In this document: in pieces, positions 12,630 to 22,089 of the stretch
Layout of the letters: each line of letters begins with the position of its first letter
Position numbering within the stretch: the stretch's first letter is position 1
Origin: Stenopsyche tienmushanensis
Lineage: Eukaryota; Arthropoda; Insecta; Trichoptera; Stenopsychidae
NCBI GenBank assembly: GCA_008973525.1
Contig: WACJ01000061.1
Span: 620,001 to 684,000, forward strand
Length of the DNA: 64,000 bases
Reading direction: 5' to 3'
Position numbers and translations under genes: made by a program
The notes under the pieces: generated by a model
What the model was told of the DNA's origin: nothing
Database searches by the model: none
Seen by the model: the letters and a program-made list of their open reading frames with translations, nothing else

Positions 12630-13075
12630 CATATGCGACGAAATCTGGACGCTTGGAAACAGTGGCGTAACTACTGATTGGCGAGCTTAAGTGATGCCTA
12701 GGGACAGTAACTGTCTAATCTATGTATACATATATACAGTACATATATATTAACCTTTCCCTACCGGTGATGTATTTACTACAACTCGACTCTAATAAAG
12801 GGAATATCGATATGAAATATAATAGATACGGGGTTCAGAATTTTTGTATTCCTCCGTAATATAATTACGAATAACATCAAAGTATTATAGTAAATGTATA
12901 AGTATTCATCTGCAGCGACGGAAATAAATAATTTGTCGGGAAATCAGGAATTTTGCGAGTTTTAGTCCGTGTCTCAGCAGAAAGGAATTTTATCAGTCAC
13001 ATTGATGGTGTTATACGAAAATCACGCGTTCATCTGATGTCTGATGATGATACCTCCAACAAATCTTTATCATCA
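12630..13075 (-). repeat. hAT family (long form), partial reverse copy
   Basis: Reverse-orientation match to the elements at 32511-33275, 35285-35711 and 49470-49990. Shared blocks include GATGTATTTACTACA, ATCGATATGAAATATAATAG, CCTCCGTAATATAATTACG, CATCTGCAGCGACGGAAATA and the GTCTCAGCAGAAAGGAATTT block. The terminal TAGGG ends are absent. Confidence 0.75.
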
Positions 13076-16000
13076 TACTAGATTCCAACAGAAATATGGA
13101 ATACAATATTTTTCCCAGCTCTATGAATTATAATAAACATTTTATGCTGAAAAAACATCAATACAAAATAGGGTAATCATTTGTACTCCCTTTCGAAATT
13201 GTTGTGTATGTGTACATATATATTTTCTTACAAATTTGCTATGAATGTCTCGGCCATTTTTTTTATAAACGATATGGCGTAATCTGTGCAGTTTTATACA
13301 TTCTGGCCTCTTATTTTCGGATTGAATGGGTAAGAAAACCTCATTGCTAGTATAGAAGCTTGCGAGGAAAAGAGTACTCAATCTACTACAAAAATCCCTT
13401 ATCAATAAAATAAACATGATTACCTCGAATGGTTCATCACTACTTTCCAAGAATAGCTGCTCAGTATTATAATTTCCAGAATTTCCTATCAAGAAAGCCG
13501 CGCAAGCGTCCTTCGATAAATTCGTCCAGGTGGCCCGCTAGTTGATGTTAGCAAGCTAATGCTCAGTTTATCTACTATCCATTGTTACTTTTACAAATCA
13601 TGGCTTGCTTGTAACTCACTATTTCTTACATAGTCGACCCACCACGCCAACAATATAGAGCATGATGAACCTTACCGGTTCGGAGCCAAGAAAGCTTTAG
13701 GAACAGAACAAGGACAAGAAGAATATCAAATAAAAGGCCTTGAGGAGAAGTATATGAAGAACTTCACTTTGCAAAGTCAACAGCATTGTCTTCCGTTGCC
13801 TTCTATATCGTTTTGAAACATCGCCGAACTGAGAGGGTTGACCTGAAATAAGAAAGCACTTAATCTCGAAGTCGCTCGGGTAAGTTGCACGTGGACGAGG
13901 AGATACCCTCAGTTGGTGTAGGAGCGAATCCGAGATGCACTTAAAGGTCACGTATGTCTTCACTAGCGAGGAAAGGAAGGACTGGACTCTTTGCACTCCA
14001 GAAAGACCTTTCCAGTAGAATCAAAAAGGTCGTCTAAAGTTGTTTTCTACTGTTTCCCGAAAAAAACTACTCAGTCTCTACAAACCTTCCACACTCCCTA
14101 TCGAGACAGTCGCGAAAGCGTTCGTCAATACGTTCATTCAGGAGACTTGTAGGAGGTTGTAATAATGTTTATTGCAAACGAAACCAAAAAAATAAAGCAC
14201 TGTTTTATCACAATTTAAAAAAAATAATAATAAAACCATACTATAAACTGCAAAAACTCACAGACAAGCAGAAGAAGTAATGGGTCAAAAAAAGGCAAAG
14301 GCGCCAAAATATTTGCATACTAATGGGATCCATCCAAATATTATTTTCTTAGGTGAGTATATTTTCACAAACCAGTAGATTGTCGACCAACAAAAATAAC
14401 AATATTTATTTTAAACAAAGATGGGTAGATAATATTAAACAGCGAGTAACCATGAAGAATCCAAGACCTGCACAGATCTTGATTATTCTGAGCTTCTTTT
14501 CTTCAACTTTGTAGTATTAAAATATTTAAGTTAGTTCAAACCCCCTCATACAATGATTATAAACTTGAAATAAGGAAATTAATGCATTCTTCAGGAAAAG
14601 ATGTGGCTTGAGAGATAAATATATATATGGATAGTTCTAGAGTTCCAAATGTGTGTTTTGATTATATAGTTTTATTTAAATTTTTAGATAGTATATAAAA
14701 TGGTAAAATAAATGTACAGATAATTAAGGAATTAAAAGCGAAAAGGTGTTAGATAATTTAAGGTAAATTAAAAGAACACAATCAAGTAAAATTAATGTTC
14801 AATAGACCAGGTGTTAAAGTATGTGGAAATAAAAATGTGCTCCTGACAACTATGACTTTCAGAATTGTTGCTGTGATACATTTTAAATACTCGTTTTAAC
14901 TAATGCAAAATATGTACAATTTGCACTATTACAAACTTAATATCCAACAGCATTTTGCATCATTTCAAAAGGTCATATAAGAACTATGTTTTGCTTTTAT
15001 TTAATACGACAGATGATATATTCACCGCAAAAATTTAAAGCAAGTGTTCCTGTTTACCTTATCCTACATTGATTTATGAACTATAAATTCAATACTATCT
15101 GGTTATTTTCCTCTGTTATATTTTGATGCCACACACTTGAGTCCTATAACAATGCAGAAACGTCATGGAATCATACCATTTTAATATAATTTCAACAGAG
15201 GTTACAGCAGAAATTGTTTTACGACCAAGGTAGCCATTAAATACGAAGTTTAGTTCCTTATTTGACTCTTATCAGTAATAAATCTTAAATTTAATTGTTT
15301 TGTATTGTGATTACTTTGTTGAAACTATATAGGAGCCATATAGAACATGTTTTTAAAAAATATTTATCAGCAATAAGTTTATATATCGATTATTTGATTC
15401 GAAATATCCCATATAATTCACATTGTTGGCTTCTTGGAATGATAAAAGATAATATTATTGAAAAGCATGTTCCGCAACTATTGAAAGTGCACTAGAAAAC
15501 CTTGACTGCCATTCAATGCAGATAGTATGCTATCGATAATCAACATTAAACTACTGCTAATAAATAGTTTATTCAATTAATAGTTACTTTCAATGGAAAA
15601 AATAGCTAAAAATGAGCTATTGATACTCTAAAAAATTGCATTTCCGGTTGTTTTTAAATCTCAATCACTCAGCGGAAGATGTGTTAGTTATTTTTTTTTT
15701 TTTAACCAGAAAAGGTTCGAATTTTAAGTCTCATTTGCATTAAAAATAACAATTAATACACAAACATTTTTGAACAAAAAGTATATAATATAATCGATTA
15801 TTTGAATTTGCCGCATTTAAAATTTACACTGCCATCTATGAATAATAATTATTTTTAGCCTATATACAAACCTTTAATATAATTGAATCTGTTTTACCAC
15901 TCCGAAATTATCATAATTTATTAAAAACTATTTATTAAAAATTAATTTAAAAGAGTCAAAGAAAATAGAGTGGCCATAAAAGTCATTCAGTATTAATTGG

Positions 16001-16416
16001 TATCGCCCAGCATTAATAGTAACAGCATTTCTTTTCTATTTAATCAAAATGCACAAAAATAATAACTTTTTTTTTATGTATGAATGAAATTGTACTATTT
16101 TTTACTGATATAAAATAGCTTGTATCATTTGAAAAAACGTTACGTGTAAATATTATATAGTATTGACATCTAGGTATCACATTTGGATGACCCTTTAAAT
16201 GAGCAAAGTTACCCCGAATAAAAAAATATTATTATAAACCTTCAATATGCTTATAATATTATACGAAATAATTATTAGTGTATTTAATTGAATTTATTAC
16301 AAAATTTTAATTAAGTTTACAGCGTTCATGTAAAATGCATTTATTCAGTTGGCTATGACAGCTGCAATCAGGGCTGCCAACAAGCCAAGCAAAGCTGTCA
16401 TCTTTTAAACCGCGAA
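13076..16416. other. intergenic, mostly unassigned
   Basis: No confident gene. Open frames at 13142-13492 and 13697-13996 (minus) have no recognisable family. A short plus-strand frame at 14280-14352 begins MGQKKAKAPKYLHTNG and ends at a strong GTGAGTAT donor, but no partner exon was found. Around 14420-14510 a reading with RWVDNIKQ resembles a LINE tail. The rest is very AT-rich. Confidence 0.45.
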
Positions 16417-18386
16417 ATGTCACGTTCCAGCATCAACACCGTCCCAAGTCACCAGCGGAAGCTCCGTTACAGGAAACTGCTGGAAAATGTCCAAGCGCTT
16501 GGTAAATAAATAACCTAACTTCTGTTTAAGATATTTTATCATGCGCCATCAGCTCTTCTCATATTTATGTAAACATTACAGATGATTCTGTACTCTCCGG
16601 CAATGATACAATCAAAAAGACGAAACATGTGGTACAAGAAGCCGAAAAATTACTCAACGATGGCGCAATACAAGAACGAGTAGAGCATCCGAGCGAAAGT
16701 CTACTCGATTCTCGGGTATTGCTCGCCGCATCTGATATGGTCACTCGATGTGCTGATAACATAAGTGGAAATTCGAATGTCTACGATCCCAGTGAATTAG
16801 CAGAACATATCGTATAAATACATCTACATATAAATCATCAGATATATCAATATTTATCTATTAACTGTAAATTGGTGTAATAATCTTGTGTATCATTTTA
16901 CAGAGGAATAATTCAGATTTTTGGAAGTCAATATGCATTCCAGGACAAATTCCAAATTATTGCTATTTATACGGTTCATTTTTACCTGGACCTCCCATTG
17001 AAAAACCGCAGAAGGCACGAAAGCAAGTAGAAAAACAGAAAAAACACGATAAAAGAGAGCCTGAAAACATAACGACGATCGAAAAAACTGAAGAGGGCTC
17101 GGAAATGGTTGTGCATGCAAACAAATTGCTCAGTCGTCACTTTAAAAAGAATAATTCGAAACCTATCAGTTTTTATCATTTAGTACTGGATCCTGAAGAC
17201 TTTGGGCACACAGTCGAGAATATTTATCATATTTCGTTTTTAATACGTGACGGCTTGGCTGCTATCACAATTGGTATATTACTTTTTTTAAACATTGTAG
17301 AATATAATTTTTTTTGATTGACTGGATTAACCTTGATTTTGTATGCATAAATACATTTTTTTAATATAAGAGTAAGAATTAAGCACAATATCTGTATACT
17401 TTACATTCACTCCCGAAATATTTTTATTTAATCATCACTAGTCTGTGATGGTTGTTTAATTGTCTCAATAAAAGCAGCTTTAGATTTCTGAATTATATTC
17501 AGTGTTGTGCCAATTTCTTTTTACACTATTTTCTGATTTCACAAATAGTTTCTTATAATTTCCCATTAAATTCTTTATCAAAGCTGGGAACCAAACTCTG
17601 GAGTATTCCAGCTTTGATTTTTTCTATATTAAATACACATCATCTTGTTTTACTTTTAAAGAAAGATCTAAAGCGTTTCAATTATTTGGTTCTTGTCATA
17701 TAATAATTTGTCAAGTAAATTAAACTTGGTAAATAAATCTATTTTCTTCGAACATTCTATCAGGGTGTTTCCCATTACAAGATCGTAGGCAGGAGCTTTT
17801 AATATCAATTGTAAATATTTTATGAGAGATTTGTGTATTAAACATCACAATGCTCTCATAAAGTAAAAACTATTACTCTTAAATTAAAAAAAAACTATAT
17901 TTCTATACACAAAATCAAGTGTAATTTATTCAATTGAAAATCAAACAGCTAGAACTATATAACATTTTTAAAAAATTAATAAATAAAAAGATGTTGTAGT
18001 GTTATGTTTCTGCTCAGTCAAGAAAAGTTCAATAAAACCCTTCATATTATACTAACATTAAGCATTTCTTGAAAGATTAATTATAACGTACTTGCTATTT
18101 TACACTTGCAGATGATTCTAATGGATTACCATTTATATCACCAATTTCTAAAGATGACAGAGAAAAACTCAAAAGCAATCCAAACATAAAAAACAACCAA
18201 TTCATAAATTCTTTGGATATGGCGCAGTGGAAGGTAAATTGTTTTTCTGCCAACCTCGCACTAATTTTCAAAATTAAATATTTCATGCTTTAAAAAAATA
18301 CATATTTTCAGGAAGCGATCAAAGCTTTTAAAATTACAGAACCGCTCATGAAACGCGGTTTTCAACATGCAGGAAAATCCCACTGA
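16417..18386 (+). CDS. NSMCE4: NSMCE4 (Nse4), SMC5/6 complex kleisin
   Basis: Kleisin subunit of the nuclear SMC5/6 complex, which bridges the SMC heads and binds Nse1/Nse3 in DNA repair and chromosome maintenance (family knowledge). Five exons with GT-AG introns: 16417-16501, 16582-16811, 16904-17273, 18112-18233, 18312-18386, giving 293 codons. An in-frame stop at 16312-16314 with no ATG before 16417 fixes the start. Exon 2 carries the helical segment KTKHVVQEAEKLLNDG and ESLLDSRVLLAASDMVTR. Exon 3 has DFWKSICIPGQIPNY and a charged linker. The C-terminal winged-helix part reads PISFYHLVLDPEDFGHTVEN and IYHISFLIRDGLAAI, then FINSLDMAQWK. All are diagnostic Nse4 motifs. Length suits an invertebrate Nse4 (human NSMCE4A is longer). 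Introns are 78-92 bp except intron 3 (838 bp), which contains an antisense coding-like block. No disruption is seen. Confidence 0.93.
17428..17806 (-). pseudogene. antisense coding-like block inside NSMCE4 intron 3
   Basis: On the minus strand, from 17806 downward, a clean reading runs ILKAPAYDLVMGNTLIECSK then KIDLFTKFNLLDKLLYDKNQ up to a TAG. Further protein-like pieces follow in shifting frames: KIKAGILQSLVPSFDKEFNG, then KSENSVKRNWHNTEYNS, then IQKSKAAFIETIKQPSQTSD and a TAA at 17428-17430. A minus-strand AATAAA follows directly. Several stops and frame changes mean it is not functional as read. It looks like the 3' part of a retrocopied or decayed gene that enlarged this intron. I do not recognise the parent protein. 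Confidence 0.4.
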
Positions 18387-18404
18387 CCGACCACTGAACG
18401 TGTA

Positions 18405-18410
18405 AATAAA
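18405..18410 (+). terminator. NSMCE4 poly(A) signal
   Basis: AATAAA lies 19 bases after the NSMCE4 stop codon (ends 18386), within an AATAAATAAT run. It implies a very short 3' UTR. Confidence 0.6.
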
Positions 18411-20586
18411 TAATCAGGTGGCTTTAATGGCCCGCGTTTGTGTATTCGGTAACATTAACATATTCATAAAAAGCAGGGGCTACCAATGATAATTATTTTT
18501 GATCCACAAAATCAACCCATTCATAATTTTATGAATCGATATACATTTGATAAACACTCGATAAAATATATTTATACGATAGTAAAAATTGGTTTTTTAA
18601 ATTAATATCGATAAAAATCTATAAGTGTACGCTTCAACCCGATCAATGTACACATACATTTTATAAACTGTGATTTATAATAAGAGCGGGATTCAAATAT
18701 AAGTCTGAATTTTGCTGTATAAACTTATTAGAGTTGTGCACGTATTGTTCAATCATAGCATTGTCTAATACGAGTTACGGCTGCTGTATGCAGCCAAGTC
18801 CCAAAATGCTATAGCTATTATTTTTCCAGCAGACTGTTTCTCGGCTTTCAGACCTTTACGAAACATTTGGGCCCAATCAAACACTTGGATCTGCCTTAGT
18901 TTATTTGGGATGGTATCAAGAGGCTTCCTATCCGATGGAATAAATCCGGTAAATTCCGATTTATATTTGAATCCCACTCGTAATATATTGATGTTAATTT
19001 TTACTTTCATAAATAAAATATGTATTTTTTAAACCAAGATATTTTTTCTTATATACTTGCCGGTCGGTTCATCGACTCTTGATTCCGTGAAATATTCTAT
19101 ACATAATCCTTGTGTATTTATAAAACAAATATTTAAAATATAAAGTAGATGCGAGCATAGTTATAGCTTAAAAAAATAACTTTATGCAAATATAATTTTT
19201 CTGTATTAATTTGTGTATAAATTTTTATTTTATGAACGTTATCAACATAATTTTGTAAAAAAATGAAATATTTAATGTGTAATACAAATAAAAACAGCAT
19301 AGCGATACCTGATATGCATTTGAACAGAGCGTAAGAAAGATAAGTTGAACAGTGTTGTAATTTTGTAATGTATAAAGATATATGTATATGATTACAACAC
19401 GCAGGAATCGTTAAAGTTTTTGATATGCCGATTAAATTCATTTGATTCAAAAAATACTAAATTCAGTTTTGCAAATAATACATTCGCGTAACGTTGATCG
19501 ATTATTTGAAACCTTGAATGGAATTTCAAACCATCTGATCCAATACACGCTTCATTGAGAATTTGTGTTATATTTTACATTTAAAAATGAAAATTGAAAG
19601 ATCGACAGACATGAAGAAATATTAATACACAAATCTGCTTGGCAACAAAAATTCAAAATGATTATTTCCCACCATTTCACTTTACACACCACAATTGTCC
19701 ACCTTGTTACTGCATGTTTCCTTGGTTTAAGTTTTTATTATTTGGACATGAACAGTTGATACTATTTCACAGAGTAAGCATTTCGTATTATATAATTAAA
19801 TAACAATTCAGTAACACTTTCACAGATTATTGTGCTTTCTTCACCGTACTTAATTTATTTCACGCTTGATCAAGTTGCTTTCTAATATACCTTTTTATTC
19901 ATTTTAAATAATTTATCAGTGGTATTGAATAACTTATTTTTATTAGATGGTAATTTCTCAATCCTTTCGCAAGTAATAGTTATGTAAAAAAATATCTGCA
20001 TACAATTATTTATCAAATTAGATAAACATAATATTAAATCAATGGAAAAATTATTTGGAAATAGTCAGCATTAAATTATCTTCTTTTTTGTACAAATATA
20101 GTAAAATTTATATACATCTTTAAAATGAATAAAATGGACATATGTCGACAAGACAAACCTTCCCAAAGTCTTTGAGACCCTGCAATATCCTTGAAAATTA
20201 AATTTGATTAGCAGTTATGTTAAAACAGATGTTCAAAGAATATACAATACCATATTTCCCAAAAGACAGAAAAATTATACATAAATTATTTGTCAAATTA
20301 AATATGTAAGGTTTGTGAATAAAATGCACGATTTAAAAATAAACTTATCGATTTATTAAGATAATGAGCAGACTTTCTTGCATGAACAAACAACAAATGC
20401 AATTTGTGTGCCTTAAAAATGTTACTGGGAACCGTACAAAAATAATGAATATCATTCAATAAATAATTCAAAATAAATATTATGTAAAACTTATAGTTTA
20501 TATTAATATTTAAATATATTCACTAATATTATAGATATGAGGTTTTTGACAAATGCGGCCTTAAATTTCGTCGACGCTTCGCAACA
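18411..20586. other. convergent intergenic region between NSMCE4 and DNAJC25
   Basis: This is the shared 3' flank of two convergent genes. It is AT-rich with no gene of its own apart from a small mariner scrap near 18780-18850. Several TTTATT motifs (AATAAA on the minus strand) precede the DNAJC25 stop and could serve as its poly(A) signals. Confidence 0.6.
18780..18850 (-). mobile_element. mariner transposase scrap
   Basis: The minus strand reads AEKQSAGKIIAIAFWD. This matches the block of mariner transposases around the second catalytic aspartate (QSAGKVxAxxFWD). Only this short motif is convincing; the flanking translation is unrelated or decayed. Confidence 0.5.
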
Positions 20587-21615
20587 TCATGAATCGTCAA
20601 ATGTCATTCGTCCGGCGCCGTGCGTTTTCATGTATCTTCTGTACTGTTTATGTTTTGTATTTTCGGCTAGTCGTTTTTTCTGTTCTTCCTCTTCTTCTTC
20701 TTTCCATCTGATGAAATTTTCCTTGATCCACAATTCTTCTTCTAAATAAGCGTTCTTCGTCTCGTCGTCAACTGCCTTGAACTGATGGACGCCCATGCCG
20801 AGATTCTTTCTGATGATGTACAACTTTTCTTCGTCACCGTACGGTTTTCTCAAAATGGTAAATTTCCATATCCATTGACAATACCAGATGATATAAACGC
20901 ACAGAGTGTACGGCGATATCAATAATTGAATCCAAAGGATGTCGAATATTTCCGGTTTGGCATATGACCCTTTTATGTCCATCTTTTCTTCTATGACTCG
21001 TCTAATAATTTTCTCAATTTCTTCCTTCTGTTCACTTTTACTGATTTTTTTAGATCCGTCTTTTTTCTTATTTTGTATTTCGGACGTCTCGTTTTTTGCT
21101 AAATCTAGGGCTTGATTTCTATACTTTGGCACGGTAACAAAATATTTTATAGCGGACTCGTAGCGTTGATGAGCACTATAATATTGAATGATTGATATCA
21201 CTGTGACGACGACAGCTATGACCAATCTCACGTCGACTTTCGGTGCGACTCTTCTTCTGTAATATCTATAGTAATGAGCGTAGTACTCCTGAGGGTTGTC
21301 CAACATGTAATTGTAGTCGTTTCTTGCTTCCTCATCTTTTAAGATTTCGTAAGCGGTCGCTATAATTTTGAACTGCTCTTCCGCTTCCTCCTTAGCCTCA
21401 GGTGTTCTGTGGGAATCTGGATGGTATTGTCGGGCGAGCTTTCGATAGCTCCGTCCAATTTCGGCTTTAGTAGCCTCACGATTGACAGAGAGGACATCGT
21501 AGCAGTCTCTCTTACCGCAATAGATTCCTTCGAGCAGATGTGCCCCGGCGTGGACTTCGACCAAGAGAACGGTCAAGAGCGGGAGAGCCGCAACCCAACA
21601 CCGACCTGGCCACAT
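20587..21615 (-). CDS. DNAJC25: DnaJ homolog subfamily C member 25, ER membrane J-protein
   Basis: Single uninterrupted exon of 342 codons. The ATG at 21615 (MWPGRCWVAALPLL) is chosen because the frame upstream opens only with a TTG. Residues 1-23 form a signal peptide. The J domain (about 36-103) has the catalytic HPD motif at 65-67 (RQYHPDSH) and the YEILKDEEAR helix. Membrane segments lie at about 130-147 (LVIAVVVTVISIIQY) and 226-248 (FDILWIQLLISPYTL). A lysine/glutamate-rich linker lies between them and a charged C-terminal tail (ENFIRWKEEEEEE) ends in a DDS tail. Size and order match DNAJC25, an ER-membrane J-protein thought to recruit Hsp70 (family knowledge). It is divergent from DALRD3 and convergent with NSMCE4. 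The absence of introns is notable and could reflect ancestral loss or an old retrocopy that replaced the parent. Confidence 0.95.
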   Translation of the reverse strand: MWPGRCWVAALPLLTVLLVEVHAGAHLLEGIYCGKRDCYDVLSVNREATKAEIGRSYRKLARQYHPDSHRTPEAKEEAEEQFKIIATAYEILKDEEARNDYNYMLDNPQEYYAHYYRYYRRRVAPKVDVRLVIAVVVTVISIIQYYSAHQRYESAIKYFVTVPKYRNQALDLAKNETSEIQNKKKDGSKKISKSEQKEEIEKIIRRVIEEKMDIKGSYAKPEIFDILWIQLLISPYTLCVYIIWYCQWIWKFTILRKPYGDEEKLYIIRKNLGMGVHQFKAVDDETKNAYLEEELWIKENFIRWKEEEEEEQKKRLAENTKHKQYRRYMKTHGAGRMTFDDS

Positions 21616-22089
21616 CACCGACCGCAACTGTCAAACGTGCCGTGGCATTTCGTACATATGGCTAAACAGATGCTCTTTTTATCCTTATTAACTATAACAC
21701 TACAAATATCGACCATGATACAAATTGGAAAAAATATCGAAATATGTCATTTATGAGATTTTAAAAGCATTCAGATCCTACTTTAGATAAGAAGTATACT
21801 AACGCATTAATTTAAACAGTTTTCGAATATCAAATTCGAATACAAGTGTATAAATTCACAAAATAATAATTATTGATCGATTATATTGAAAATGATATAT
21901 AAATAATAAAAATATTAATAATAAAATATAAATCAAATAACTACAAACGAACAGATTCGATTTAGAAGGAAATTGGCTTATAGCTGAAAATAGACGTCGA
22001 ATAAGACAAACGGGTGTAGCATTGCGCCATCTTAGAGATTGCGATTGGTACGCTTGAAATGTCATAACAAAGTCCCACGTTGTCGCGTC
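21616..22089. promoter_or_regulatory. shared bidirectional promoter region, DNAJC25/DALRD3
   Basis: Only 474 bp separate the two start codons, which face away from each other, so both 5' UTRs and core promoters must lie here. The middle (about 21850-21950) is strongly AT-rich. No clear TATA box or initiator can be assigned to either gene by eye. Confidence 0.6.

Noticed and set aside
13142..13492. 116-codon minus-strand ORF
   Set aside because: Composition is mixed and no domain could be recognised; not enough support for a gene call.
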